64,000 nucleotides of DNA from Rubritepida flocculans DSM 14296 (GCF_000425365.1 NZ_AUDH01000014.1:1-64000); one strand, 5' to 3'; shown: positions 8,655 to 18,679, counted from the stretch's first letter. A program made the numbers and translations. Notes: a model not told the origin generated them from the sequence alone.

Positions 8655-9697
8655 GCGGATGCCTCTTCGAGAAAGACCTGCACGGCCTGGAACAGCGCGC
8701 CCCGGTTGCGCTCCATCATCATGGTGTGGGTGCCCTCGCCCAGCACCACGAGGCGCCTGCCCGGCGAGGCCGTGAGCAGCGGCAGGATGGCGAAGGCCAT
8801 GGAGGGGGGCGTGTCGCGGTCCCACTCGCCCACCACCAGCAGGGTGGGGGCAGTGATGCGGCCGGGGTCGTAGAAGGGGCGGCCGGCCTGCCAGAACTCG
8901 CGGCTGTCCAGCAGCACGCCGTTGGGCGCGCGGAGCGCGGGCGGGTTGCGGCGCAGCCCCTCGGGGTCGGTCGCCCAGGTCACGCCGGCCCAATGCTCGA
9001 ACCAGCCGGCGGGGATGATCGTGTTGCGCGCCGAATCCGGCACGCCGGCGAGCCAGCGCTCGCGCGCCTGGGCTTGGGTGACGAAGCGATAGGCGCCGAG
9101 CTCCGCCGTGGCGCCGGCGGCGGCGGGCGAGGCGCCCTCGCGCAGCCAGACCGGCGCGTAGAGCACGAGGCGCTCCACCAGCCCGGGATTCTCGGCGGCG
9201 AAGCGCCCCTGCGTCGCCGTGCCCCAGGACCAGCCCATGTGCACGAGGCGCGGGAGGCTCCGGCGCTGGCGGATGAAGGCGGCGGCGGCGGCGATGTCGG
9301 CCACCGCCGTCTCGCCGCGCACGAGGGGCGGATTCGCCTCGGGCGGCTGGCCCATCTCCGGCGGGCGGGTGGAGCGGCCATAGCCGCGCAGGTCGAGGCT
9401 CCAGACATCGAAGCCGCGGCCGGCGATGTAGTCCATCCAGGAGAGGCCGCCGAGCGGCAGGTCGAAGCTCGTGTGCGCCGGATAGGTCGCGCCATGCACG
9501 AAGAGCAGGGTGCGTGCGGGCGAGAAGCTTGTCAGATTCGCCGGCCGCTTGTTGCGCAGGAACAGCTCGATTCCCGCATCGCGGGCGGGGATCATGAACT
9601 CCTCGGTGACGAGCGGGGCGGGCTGGGCCGCCGCCTCGGCGGAGATCAGCAGGGGCGCGGCGAGCGCGGGCGCGGCGAGCACGGCGCGGCGATGCAT
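8651..9697 (-). CDS. Secreted alpha/beta-hydrolase
   Basis: The 348-residue alpha/beta-hydrolase starts with a signal peptide (about residues 1-24, MHRRAVLAAP, cleavage after AEAAAQ). Features include LLFVHGATYP (oxyanion region), the nucleophile elbow GWSWG with Ser157, an acid in VVGEWDRDTP, and the catalytic His in GEGTHTMMM. It probably acts as an esterase or amidase in the periplasm. It is the first gene of the operon running down to 276, and its TGA overlaps the GTG of the next gene. The promoter should lie in 9698-9772, where no clear hexamers were identified. Confidence 0.88.
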   Translation of the reverse strand: MHRRAVLAAPALAAPLLISAEAAAQPAPLVTEEFMIPARDAGIELFLRNKRPANLTSFSPARTLLFVHGATYPAHTSFDLPLGGLSWMDYIAGRGFDVWSLDLRGYGRSTRPPEMGQPPEANPPLVRGETAVADIAAAAAFIRQRRSLPRLVHMGWSWGTATQGRFAAENPGLVERLVLYAPVWLREGASPAAAGATAELGAYRFVTQAQARERWLAGVPDSARNTIIPAGWFEHWAGVTWATDPEGLRRNPPALRAPNGVLLDSREFWQAGRPFYDPGRITAPTLLVVGEWDRDTPPSMAFAILPLLTASPGRRLVVLGEGTHTMMMERNRGALFQAVQVFLEEASA

Positions 9698-9740
9698 GAC
9701 GGTCTCCCTCGGGCGTCTGCGGGCGAGACTACCGAAGGAA

Positions 9741-9761
9741 CGCCCCCGCCGCGAGGGGGCG
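9741..9761 (-). terminator. Hairpin downstream of the trypsin-like protease gene
   Basis: A 7-bp GC stem (CGCCCCC / GGGGGCG, loop of seven) sits just after the protease stop, between two minus-strand genes. No U-tract follows, only TTCC-rich sequence, so it may be a pause or mRNA 3'-end structure rather than a strong intrinsic terminator. Confidence 0.4.
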
Positions 9762-9772
9762 GGGCAGGGCCC

Positions 9773-10831
9773 TCAGCGCTCGCAGCGGATGAACAGGGTG
9801 GAGCGGTGCGCGATCTCGCCCACATCGGCGGTGGGCAAATCCCGCCCCGCGCCCTCGGCCACGCGCGGCTCCACCCCCGCCCGGCGGGCGAAGGCGAGCG
9901 CCGCCTGGCCCTGCACGGCGAAGTTCACGTTCTGCGCGATGTCGCCCGTGCGCTGGGCCACCCGCTGGGCGTTGAGCTTGGAGACGATCACGCCCACCAC
10001 GCGCCCCTGCATGTCCAGAAGCGGCCCGCCCGAGTTGCCCGGCTGCACCTCGGCGCTGATCTGGTACTGGTTCGGATTGTCGCCCAGCCCGCGCAGCCCG
10101 TTCACCACCCCCTGGGTGAGCTTGGGGTCGGAAGAGAGCAGCCCCGCGAGCGGGAAGCCATAGGCCACCACCCCCTCGCCGCGCCGCACCTCGGGGCCGG
10201 TGCGGAAGGGCAGGGCGGGGCCGACCAGCCCCGGCACGTTCAGCAGCGCGAGGTCGAGCGCCGCATCCACCCGCGCGGGCGGGCGCGCCTCCATCCAGTG
10301 GCCCGAGGGCGTGCGCAGGATGACCCGGTTGCAGCCGTTGATGACGTGCTCGTTCGTCATCACCCGGCCCTCGGCGATCAGGAAGCCCGTGCCGGTCGAG
10401 ACCTGGCGCGCCTGGCGGTTGGGCTCGACCACCAGCTCGCGCGAGGCTGGGCCCGCGGGGCGCGGCGCGGGCTGCGCGGCCTGGGCGGGGCGCGCGGCCT
10501 GGGTCACCTCGATCTGCCGGTTCACGCAGATGTCCTGCCCGGCGAGCCGCGCCTCGCGCCCGTCGGCGAAGACGAGGCGCAGGTCGAAGCGGCAGCCGGC
10601 GTCGGCGGCGGGGTTCACGCGAAAGCCCGCGCCATCGGCCAGCGGGCGGTCGGGGCGCAGCAGGTTGCCGCCCCAGTCGTTCTGCGCCCCGCGCGGGCTG
10701 CGCACGGCGTGCAGCGCGATGGCCTCCACCCCGGCGCGGTTCACCACCCGGAACTCCCCGGGCTGGGCCGCGTTCTGCGCCAGGGCGGGCAGCGGCAGGG
10801 CGAGGGCGAGGAGAAGCAGCAGGGCGCGCAT
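9773..10831 (-). CDS. Secreted trypsin-like serine protease (S1C/DegP-type core)
   Basis: The 352-residue protein has a clear signal peptide (MRALLLLLALALPLPALAQ). An N-terminal region of about 100 residues has two conserved-looking Cys (DAGCRF, QDICVN), and a Pro/Ala linker leads to the protease domain. The triad is His162 (TNEHVING), Asp193 (ALDLALL) and Ser267 (QPGNSGGPLL). No PDZ domain follows, which separates it from DegP/DegQ. ATG 10831 is chosen because the signal peptide begins there; an upstream in-frame start would lie inside the copA promoter. It is transcribed divergently from copA. The N-terminal domain is not recognised. Confidence 0.88.
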   Translation of the reverse strand: MRALLLLLALALPLPALAQNAAQPGEFRVVNRAGVEAIALHAVRSPRGAQNDWGGNLLRPDRPLADGAGFRVNPAADAGCRFDLRLVFADGREARLAGQDICVNRQIEVTQAARPAQAAQPAPRPAGPASRELVVEPNRQARQVSTGTGFLIAEGRVMTNEHVINGCNRVILRTPSGHWMEARPPARVDAALDLALLNVPGLVGPALPFRTGPEVRRGEGVVAYGFPLAGLLSSDPKLTQGVVNGLRGLGDNPNQYQISAEVQPGNSGGPLLDMQGRVVGVIVSKLNAQRVAQRTGDIAQNVNFAVQGQAALAFARRAGVEPRVAEGAGRDLPTADVGEIAHRSTLFIRCER

Positions 10832-10850
10832 GGCCGGGATGTGCGCTGCT

Positions 10851-10868
10851 CCTTGCGCCAGCGCAAGG
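10851..10868. promoter_or_regulatory. Perfect 8-bp dyad between protease and copA
   Basis: CCTTGCGC-CA-GCGCAAGG is a perfect palindrome lying 10 bp upstream of a second dyad in front of copA. Its CCT...AGG ends resemble MerR-family half-sites. It sits in the 5' leader or promoter of the protease and could link that gene to the copper regulator, or simply form an mRNA hairpin. Function is inferred. Confidence 0.4.
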
Positions 10869-10878
10869 TCGGGCGGGC

Positions 10879-10910
10879 TTGACCCTGCCACGGTGGCAGG
10901 CACCACCTCG
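10879..10910 (+). promoter_or_regulatory. CueR-type copper promoter/operator of copA
   Basis: A consensus -35 TTGACC (10879-10884) runs directly into the perfect dyad CCTGCCACGGTGGCAGG (10884-10900). This is the MerR/CueR arrangement, with a dyad in an over-long (19 bp) spacer. With that spacer the -10 would fall at 10904-10909 (CACCTC), a poor match, and transcription would begin almost at the copA ATG 10917, implying a leaderless mRNA. A CueR homologue is encoded two genes downstream, so activation by Cu(I) with feedback is likely. Confidence 0.7.
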
Positions 10911-10916
10911 CGGCGC

Positions 10917-13262
10917 ATGATGGATCAGGTCACCCCCCTCGAACGCCTCCGCCTTCCCGTCTCGGGCATGAGCTGCGCGAGCTGCGCGGGCCGCGTCGAA
11001 CGCGCGCTGGCCGCCGTGCCCGGCGTCGTCTCCGCCCGCGTGAACCTTGCCGAGGAGAGCGCCGAGGTGGCCGGAAGCGCCCCGCTTTCCGCCCTGGAGG
11101 CCGCGCTGCGCCAGGCGGGCTACGGGCTGCGCGAGCGCGTGATGGAGCTCGCCATCACCGGCATGAGCTGCGCGAGCTGCGCGCGGCGGCTGGAGCGGGC
11201 GCTCGCGTCCGTGCCCGGGGTGCTGGAGGCGGCGGTGAACTTCGCCTCCGAGCGCGCCACGCTGCGCGTGCTGGAGGGCACGCAGACGGCGGCGCTGGAG
11301 GCCGCGGTGGCGCGGGCGGGCTATGGGCTCGCTTCGGCCGGGGCGCGGCGCGGGCTTCCGTGGGAGGATCTGGCCCTCGCCCTCGCCGCGCTGCTGGCCG
11401 CGCCCTTCCTCATCGGCATGATCGGCATGGCGCTGGGCCGGGACTGGATGCCGGGCGGCTGGTGGCAGCTCGCGCTCGCCACGCCGCTGCAGTTCGGCCT
11501 GGGCTGGCGCTTCTACCGCGCGGGGGCGGCGGCGCTGCGCGCGCGCACGGGCAACATGGACCTGCTCGTGGCCATGGGCACCAGCGCGGCCTATGGCCTC
11601 TCGCTCTGGATGCTGCTGACCGAGGCGCAGGCCCATCACCTCTATTTCGAGGCGGTCGCGCTCGTGATCTTCTTCGTGCTGGTCGGCAAGCGGCTGGAGG
11701 CGCGGGCCAAGCGCGCCACCGCGGGCGCGATCCAGGCGCTGCTCGATCTCAAGCCCCGCACCGCGCGGCGCATCGAAGCGGAGGGCGAGCGCGAGGTCCC
11801 CGCCGCCCTGCTGCGCGTGGGGGAGAGGGTGGCGCTGCGCCCCGGCGAGCGCGTGCCGGCTGATGGCGTGATCGAGGCGGGCGAGGCGGGCCTCGACGAG
11901 AGCGCGCTGACCGGCGAAAGCCGCCCCGTGCCCAAGGGGCCCGGCGATTCCCTCGCCACCGGCACGGTGGTGCTCGATGGCGCGCTGACCCTGCGCGTCA
12001 CCGCCGTGGGCGAGGAGACGGTGCTGGCCCGCGTGGCCGCGCTGGTGGCCGCGGCCCAGGCCAGCCGCGCGCCCATCCAGAAGCTGGTGGACCGCGTCTC
12101 GGCCGTCTTCGTGCCCGTGGTGGCGGCCATCGCCCTCGCCACGCTGGCGGGCTGGCTGATCGCCGGGGCGGGGGTGGAGGAGGCGGTGATCCACGCCGTC
12201 GCGGTGCTGGTCATCGCCTGCCCCTGCGCGCTCGGCCTCGCCACGCCGGCCGCCATCATGGCCGGGACGGGGGCGGCCGCGCGGGCGGGGATCCTGCTGC
12301 GCGACGCGGAGGCGATCGAGCGCGGGCACGCCGTGCGGCTCGTCGCCTTCGACAAGACGGGCACGCTGACCGAGGGGCGGCCCATCCTCGCCGCGCATCA
12401 CGCCGCCGAGGAGGGGGCGCTCGCCCTCGCCGCCGCGCTGCAGCAGCACAGCGAGCATCCGCTCGCCCGCGCCGTGCTGGCCGCCCATGGCGCGCCGCCG
12501 GCGCCGGTGGAGGGCTTCCGCGCCCTGCCTGGCCGGGGTGTCACGGGGGTCGTGGCGGGGCGCGCGCTCTGGCTCGGCAACCGGCGCCTGGCGGAGGAGC
12601 GCGGCGCGGGCGGCGCCTTCGCGGCCGAGGCGGCCGAGGAGGAAGGGCGGGGCCGGACCCTCGCCTGGCTGGGCGAGGGGGGGCGGGCGCTCGCGCTGCT
12701 CGCCTTCGAGGATTCGCTGCGCCCGGGCGCGGCCGAGGCGGTGGCGCGGCTTCGCGCCATGGGCCTCGGCGTGGCCATGCTCTCGGGCGATTCGCCCGCG
12801 GCGGCGCGGGCGGCGGCGGCGCGCCTCGGCATCGCGGAGGTCGCGGCCGGGCTGCTGCCGGAGGAGAAATCCGCCTGGGTCGCGGCGCGCCGCGCCGAGG
12901 GCGCGCGGGTGGCGATGGTGGGCGATGGCGTGAACGACGCGCCGGCGCTGGCCGCGGCCGATCTCGGCATCGCCATGGGGCAGGGGACGGAGGCGGCCAT
13001 CGCCGCGGCCGGGATCGCCCTGCTGCGCTCGGACCCCGCGCTGGTGCCCGCGGCCATCGCGGTGGCGCGGGCCACGCGCGCCAAGATCCGGCAGAACCTG
13101 TTCTGGGCCTTCGCCTACAACGCGGCGGGACTGCCGCTGGCGGCGTTCGGCCTCTTGTCGCCGGCGCTGGCGGGGGCGGCCATGGCGGCCTCCTCCGTCT
13201 CGGTGCTCGGCAATGCGCTGCTGCTCGCGCGGTGGCGCCCGGTCGAGGGATGGGAGAGATGA
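10917..13262 (+). CDS. copA: Cu(I)-exporting P1B-type ATPase CopA
   Basis: The 781-residue pump drives Cu(I) from cytoplasm to periplasm. It has two N-terminal HMA domains, each with GMSCASC (Cys20/23 and Cys85/88), and then eight membrane segments. The membrane metal site is CPC (435-437), the phosphorylated Asp479 lies in DKTGT, TGES marks the A-domain, and GDGVNDAP starts at 669. The start is ATG 10917 or the adjacent ATG 10920. No Shine-Dalgarno sequence is visible, which fits a leaderless transcript. The stop overlaps the cueR start (ATGA). It forms an operon with cueR and copZ. Confidence 0.96.
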   Translation: MMDQVTPLERLRLPVSGMSCASCAGRVERALAAVPGVVSARVNLAEESAEVAGSAPLSALEAALRQAGYGLRERVMELAITGMSCASCARRLERALASVPGVLEAAVNFASERATLRVLEGTQTAALEAAVARAGYGLASAGARRGLPWEDLALALAALLAAPFLIGMIGMALGRDWMPGGWWQLALATPLQFGLGWRFYRAGAAALRARTGNMDLLVAMGTSAAYGLSLWMLLTEAQAHHLYFEAVALVIFFVLVGKRLEARAKRATAGAIQALLDLKPRTARRIEAEGEREVPAALLRVGERVALRPGERVPADGVIEAGEAGLDESALTGESRPVPKGPGDSLATGTVVLDGALTLRVTAVGEETVLARVAALVAAAQASRAPIQKLVDRVSAVFVPVVAAIALATLAGWLIAGAGVEEAVIHAVAVLVIACPCALGLATPAAIMAGTGAAARAGILLRDAEAIERGHAVRLVAFDKTGTLTEGRPILAAHHAAEEGALALAAALQQHSEHPLARAVLAAHGAPPAPVEGFRALPGRGVTGVVAGRALWLGNRRLAEERGAGGAFAAEAAEEEGRGRTLAWLGEGGRALALLAFEDSLRPGAAEAVARLRAMGLGVAMLSGDSPAAARAAAARLGIAEVAAGLLPEEKSAWVAARRAEGARVAMVGDGVNDAPALAAADLGIAMGQGTEAAIAAAGIALLRSDPALVPAAIAVARATRAKIRQNLFWAFAYNAAGLPLAAFGLLSPALAGAAMAASSVSVLGNALLLARWRPVEGWER

Positions 13263-13642
13263 ACATCGGCGAAGCGGCGGCCGCGAGCGGCGTCAGCGCC
13301 AAGATGATCCGGCATTACGAGACCCTGGGGCTGATCCGGCCGGAGCGGCGGGCGAACAACTACCGCCGCTACACCGAGCGCGACGTGGCGGTGCTGCGCT
13401 TCATCCGCCATGCGCGGGAGCTCGCCTTCCCGCTCTCCGAGGTGAAGCGGCTGCTCGCGCTCTGGCAGGACAGTTCGCGCCAGTCGGCCGAGGTGCAGCG
13501 CATCGCCATGAGCCATGTCGAGGCGCTGGAGGAGAAGGCGCGCTCCCTGCAGGCCGTGGCCGCCTCGCTGCGGCATCTGGCGCGCGCCTGCGCGGGCGAC
13601 CACCGCCCGGAATGTCCCATCATCGAGCACCTGGAGGGGTGA
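13259..13642 (+). CDS. cueR: MerR-family copper-responsive regulator CueR
   Basis: The 127-residue protein has an N-terminal winged helix-turn-helix (MNIGEAAAASGVSAKMIRHY), a long dimerisation helix, and a C-terminal metal loop with Cys111 and Cys119 followed by PIIEHLEG. This C-x7-C-PII spacing is that of CueR (monovalent Cu/Ag/Au). ATG 13259 overlaps the copA stop and has a GGGAGAG ribosome site. An in-frame start 27 bp upstream is less likely. It probably binds the dyad at 10884-10900 and thereby controls its own operon. Confidence 0.94.
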   Translation: MNIGEAAAASGVSAKMIRHYETLGLIRPERRANNYRRYTERDVAVLRFIRHARELAFPLSEVKRLLALWQDSSRQSAEVQRIAMSHVEALEEKARSLQAVAASLRHLARACAGDHRPECPIIEHLEG

Positions 13643-13644
13643 GC

Positions 13645-13842
13645 ATGGCCGTCGTGGAACTGACCGTGGAGGGGCTGAGCTGCGGCCATTGCGTGAAGGC
13701 GGTGACGGCGGCCATCCAGGCGCGCGACCCGGCGGCGAAGGTGGAGATCGCGCTGCCCTCGGGCGCGCTGCGCGCCGAGACGGTGCTGAGCCCCGCGCAG
13801 GTGGCCGAGGCGGTGGCGGGCGAGGGCTACGCGGCGCGCTGA
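13645..13842 (+). CDS. copZ: Copper chaperone CopZ (HMA domain)
   Basis: The 65-residue single HMA domain has the Cu(I) motif GLSCGHC (Cys13, Cys16) and the usual ferredoxin-like pattern, ending VAEAVAGEGYAAR. It would shuttle Cu(I) to CopA's N-terminal domains in the cytoplasm. It starts two bases after the cueR stop, with GGAGGGG as ribosome site inside cueR's last codons. It is the last gene of the copper operon. Confidence 0.92.
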   Translation: MAVVELTVEGLSCGHCVKAVTAAIQARDPAAKVEIALPSGALRAETVLSPAQVAEAVAGEGYAAR

Positions 13843-13851
13843 GCGCGGATG

Positions 13852-13881
13852 AAAAAAGCCCGGCGGATCGCTCCGCCGGGC
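13852..13881 (-). terminator. Rho-independent terminator of the BI-1/YccA gene
   Basis: A perfect 10-bp stem, GCCCGGCGGA and TCCGCCGGGC with a TCGC loop (13858-13881), is followed on the minus strand by TTTTTTC. It lies between the convergent copZ and BI-1 genes. The U-tract is only on the minus side, so it terminates mainly the BI-1 transcript. Confidence 0.85.
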
Positions 13882-13908
13882 CATGCGGGCCGTGCTCCGG
13901 CCCTGCCG

Positions 13909-14697
13909 TCAGTCCTGGTTGCGGGCGCCCATGAACTGCAGCAGGAACTGGAACAGGTTGATGAAGTTCAGGTAGAGCGCCAGCGCGTCCATCACGCTGC
14001 GCTTGCCCGCCATCTCCGTGCCCTCGGCATAGGCGAACTCGATGTAGTCGTTCTTGATCCGCTGCGTGTCCCAGGCGGTGAGGCCGCAGAAGATCACGAC
14101 GCCGAGCACCGAGATCGCGAAGGCGATGGCCGGCGAGCCGAGGAAGATGTTGACCAGCGAGGCCAGGATGATGCCGATCAGCCCCATCAGCAGGAAGCTG
14201 CCCATCTTCGTCAGGTCGCGCTGCGTGGTGTAGCCGATCAGGCTCATCGCCGCGAACATGCTCGCGCAGACGAAGAAGGTGCTGGCGATCGAGGCCTTCG
14301 TGTAGATCACGAAGATGTTCGACAGGCTCGCGCCCATCACCGCCGCGAAGAGCCAGAACAGCGCCTGCGCCGTCGTCTTGCTCATCCGGTTGATGCCGAA
14401 GGAGAGGACGAGGACGAAGGCGAGCGGCGCGAACATCGCGATCCAGCCCAGGATCGTCGGCGCCGTCGCCAGCCCGCGCGGGGTGCGCACGGTGGTGTAG
14501 AACAGCTCCGCGATCGCGGGGTTGTGGGCGATGAGATAGGCGACGATGCCCGTCAGCAGCAGGCCGGACGCCATCCAGTTGTAGACGCGCAGCATGTAGC
14601 CGCGCAGGCCCTCGTCGATCGCGGCCTGATCCACGGCGGCGCTGCGGCCCCAGCCTTGCAGCGGCTGCGTCCAGCGCGATTCGGGTTGAGTAGCCAT
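13909..14697 (-). CDS. Bax inhibitor-1/YccA family membrane protein
   Basis: The 262-residue inner-membrane protein has about seven hydrophobic helices and the family motifs RVYNWMASGLLLTG, YTTQRDLTKMG and CGLTAWDTQRIK. Bacterial members (YccA, YbhL) modulate the FtsH protease or act as Ca2+ leak channels; the role here is not known. ATG 14697 is preceded by AGGAGG at good spacing. It stands alone, with its own terminator. Confidence 0.92.
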   Translation of the reverse strand: MATQPESRWTQPLQGWGRSAAVDQAAIDEGLRGYMLRVYNWMASGLLLTGIVAYLIAHNPAIAELFYTTVRTPRGLATAPTILGWIAMFAPLAFVLVLSFGINRMSKTTAQALFWLFAAVMGASLSNIFVIYTKASIASTFFVCASMFAAMSLIGYTTQRDLTKMGSFLLMGLIGIILASLVNIFLGSPAIAFAISVLGVVIFCGLTAWDTQRIKNDYIEFAYAEGTEMAGKRSVMDALALYLNFINLFQFLLQFMGARNQD

Positions 14698-14788
14698 GTG
14701 TGTCTGATCCTCCTGGGGACGCGGAAATCCCGCATGAGCAGGATATGGAGTTCTTGTAATCCGGTTCAACCGAAAACGGAAGCCCGCG

Positions 14789-17283
14789 TCATTCGTTCCT
14801 GAGCAGGGGCGCGGGCCGCGCGCGCAGCGCGAGCGCCGTGCCGGCATAGCCGAAGGCGAGCACCAGCGCCATGCAGCCCAGCACCGTCGCGGCGAGCGTG
14901 CCGGGCAGGAACACCCAGCCCTGGCGCATCACGCCCACCACCACGCCCCAGGCGGCCGCCGTGCCCGCCGCCGCCGCCAGCAGCCCCGCGAAGGCGCCGA
15001 GCACCCCGAACTCCACCAGGAAGGCGCGGCGGATCTGCGCGCGCGTGGCGCCCACGGTCTTGAGCACCACCGCCTCGCGCACCCGCCGGCGCTGCCCCGC
15101 CGCCACCGCGCCCGCCAGCACCAGCGCCCCCGCGAGCAGCGTGACCGAGCCCGTGGCCGTCAGCGCCGTGCCGATGCGCCCGAGCAGTTGCGCCACCTGC
15201 TCCAGCGCCTCGCGCACGCGGATGCCCGAGACATTGGGCAGCGAGTCGGTGATCCGGCGCAGCAGCGCCGAATCCTGCGCCGGATCGCCGCGCACGGTGG
15301 CGAGATGGGTGTGCGGCGCGGCCGAGAGCAGCCCGGGCGAGGCGATCAGCGCGAAGTTCATCGCCAGGCTGCGCCATTCCACATGGCGCAGATTGGCGAT
15401 GGTCATCTCCACGTCGCGGCCCAGCACGTTCACCGTGATGGTGTCGCCGATGCCCACCCCCCAGCCGCGCGCGAGATTCGCATCGAAGGAGACGAGGGTG
15501 GGCCCCGCATGGTCCGCCGGCCACCATTCGCCCGCCACGAGGCGCGTGCCCGGCGGCGGTGCGGCCGCATAGGTCAGGCCGCGCTCGCCGCGCAGCGCCC
15601 AGGCCGTCTCGGGGGTGGCGCGCACCTCCTCGGCCGGCACGCCGTTCACCGCGCTGATGCGCGCGCGCAGCGAGGGCACGCGGCGGATTTCCTCGACGCC
15701 GGGGATGGAGCGGGCCAGGCGGTCGAACTCGCCCACCTGGTCGGGCTGGATGTCGATGAAGAAGAAGTTGGGCGCGGCGCGCGGCATCTCGCCGCCGATG
15801 GCCGCGCGCAGGTTCCCCTCGATCTGCGCGATGGCGGCCAGCGTGGTCAGGCCGAGGCCGATGGCCATGAGCATGATGGGGGTGGGGGCGCCGGGCCGGT
15901 GCAGGTTCGCAAGCCCCAGCCGCAGCGCCGGCCGGCGGATGTGGGAGAGCCGCCGCGCCCCCCACATCAGCAGCGCCGCACCCAGGCGGAAGGCGAGGAT
16001 CGCCGCCGCCGCCCCGGCGCAGAAGGCCGCGGCGAAGAAGGGCTGCTCGGCCGTGCCGATGACGAGCGCCACCAGCGCCGCCGCCGCCAGCGCGTTCAGC
16101 AGCGCGACGCCGAGCCCCGGCCAGCGCGCCCCCCCGCCCAGCACGTCGCGGAACAGCGCCGCCCCGGGGATGCGCCCCGCCCGCCCGAGCGGCCAGAGCG
16201 CGAAGGTCAGCGCCGTGAGCAGCCCGTAGAGCGCCGCGAGCGCGAGCGGGGCCGGATAGACGCCCAGCCGCGGCGGCACCGGCAGCGCGCCCGAGAGCGC
16301 CTGCGCCGCCAGCATGGTCAGCCCCCAGCCCGCGACGAGTCCGAGCAGGATGCCGAGCCCCGCCAGGGCCAGCACCTGGAACAGATAGGCCGCGAAGATC
16401 GCCCCCGCCGGCGCGCCCAGGCAGCGCAGCGTGGCGATGCTGCGCGCCCGCGCCTCCAGCCAGGCGCGCACCCCCGTCGCCACGCCGATGCCGCCCACCA
16501 GCAGCGCCGTGAGGCCCGCGAGGGTGAGGAAGGCGGCCGCGCGGTCGAGGAAGCGGCTCACCCCGGGCTCGGCCTGCTCGGCGAGGCGGATGCGCCAGGG
16601 CGCGCCGGGGAAGGCCGTGCGCAGCTCGGCGGCGAAGCCGCGCGCCGAGACCCCGGCCGGCAGGCGGATGCGATACTCGTGCGCGATCAGGCTGCCCGGC
16701 TGGATCAGCCCCGTCGCCGGCAACTGGTCGAGGGGCAGGATCACGCGCGGGCCGAAGGCGGTGGGGGTGGCCACCCGGTCCGGCTCCTCGGCGATGCTGG
16801 CGGCGAAGGTGAAGCGCCCCTCGCCCAGCCGCACCGCATCGCCGGGCGCGAGGCCGAGGCGCTCGGCCACCGCGGGCTCGGCCGCCAGCACGGGGCCGCG
16901 CAGCGCGACCTCGGGCGCCAGGACGAGCGCGCCGTAGAGCGGATAGCGCCCATCCGCCGCCTTCACCTCCACGAGGCTGCGCTCGCCCGAGGAGGCGACG
17001 AGCATGGCGCGCAGCAGGCGCACCTCGCTCACCACGCCGCCGCGCGCCTCCACGGCGCGCAGCACCTCCGGCTCCAGCGGCTGGTAGCCGCTGCGGATTT
17101 CGAGATCGCCGCCCAGGATGCGCGCGCCATCGGCCTGCAGCCCCGCCTGCACCCCCGCGCGCAGCGTGCCCACCGCGGCGATGGCCGCAACGCCGAGCGC
17201 GAGGCAGAGCAGCACGATCAGCAGCCCGCGCGGGCCCGCGCGCAGCTCCCGCCGTGCGAGCGTCAGGCCGAGGCGGAGGTTCC

Positions 17284-17287
<4 letters not shown>
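14789..17287 (-). CDS. ABC transporter permease, FtsX-like (YbbP/lipoprotein-release type)
   Basis: The 832-residue permease has an N-terminal TM helix (residues 20-43), a large periplasmic MacB-PCD-like domain, a first FtsX block of helices (about 260-430), a second periplasmic domain (about 470-690) and a closing FtsX block (about 700-825). This two-block topology is that of YbbP. It overlaps the upstream ATPase gene by ATGA, so the two form one exporter. In E. coli ybbA-ybbP is likewise divergent from tesA. The cargo is unknown. Confidence 0.9.
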
Positions 17288-17992
<705 letters not shown>

Positions 17993-17994
<2 letters not shown>

Positions 17995-18652
17995 GATGCA
18001 CCGATATGGGCGGCGCGCTGCGCTGCGAAAGGCCCTGCTGCTGGCCGGGGGCGGGGCGCTGCCCGCCCGGGCGGCGCAGCCGCAGCGCCTGCTGGCGCTG
18101 GGCGACAGCCTGACGGCGGGCTACGGGCTGCCGCGCGGCCAGGGCTTCGTGCCCCAGCTCCAGGCCGCGCTCGCCGCGCGCGGGCGGGCGGTGCGGGTGC
18201 TGGATGGCGGGGTTTCGGGCGACACCATGGCCGGCGGCGCGGCGCGGCTCGACTGGGCGCTGGCCGACCGGCCCCAGGCCGCCCTCGTGGCGCTGGGCGG
18301 CAATGACGGGCTGCGCGGCCTGCCGGTCGCGCAGATGGCCGCCGCGCTCGACTCCATCCTCGCGCGGCTCGAGGCGCGGCGCATTCCCACCCTGCTCGCG
18401 GGCATGCACGCGCCGCCCAACCTGGGCGCGGATTACGGCCGCGCCTTCCACGCCATCTTCACCGAGGCGGCGGCGCGCCGGCCCGGGCTGGTGTTCATGC
18501 CCTTCTTTCTGGAGGGGGTGGCGGGCGAGCCGCGGCTGAACCAGCCCGACGGCATCCATCCCAACGCCGAGGGTGTGGCCGAGATGGTCCGCCGCATCCT
18601 GCCCTTCGTGGAACAAGTGCTGGACCGCGCCGCCGCCCAGGCCGCAGGATAA
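17993..18652 (+). CDS. TesA/arylesterase-type SGNH hydrolase
   Basis: The 219-residue periplasmic GDSL hydrolase (lysophospholipase/thioesterase/arylesterase) starts with a short basic region and a hydrophobic segment ending PARAA, probably a signal peptide. Block I GDSLTAGYGLP carries the Ser. SGDTMAGG gives block II, GGNDGLRG block III (Asn), and DGIHPN block V (Asp, His). Starts at 17981, 17993 and 17996 are all possible; 17993 puts the basic residues at the N-terminus with the G tract about 12 bases upstream. It is divergent from the YbbA/YbbP exporter, as tesA is in enterobacteria. Confidence 0.9.
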
Positions 18653-18679
18653 GCGCGCGAATCCGGAAGGGGGTGCCCG

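Noticed and set aside
10967-11183. A near-identical 23-base DNA repeat early in copA
   Set aside because: It encodes the GMSCASC motif of each of the two HMA domains, so it reflects domain duplication in the protein, not a mobile repeat.
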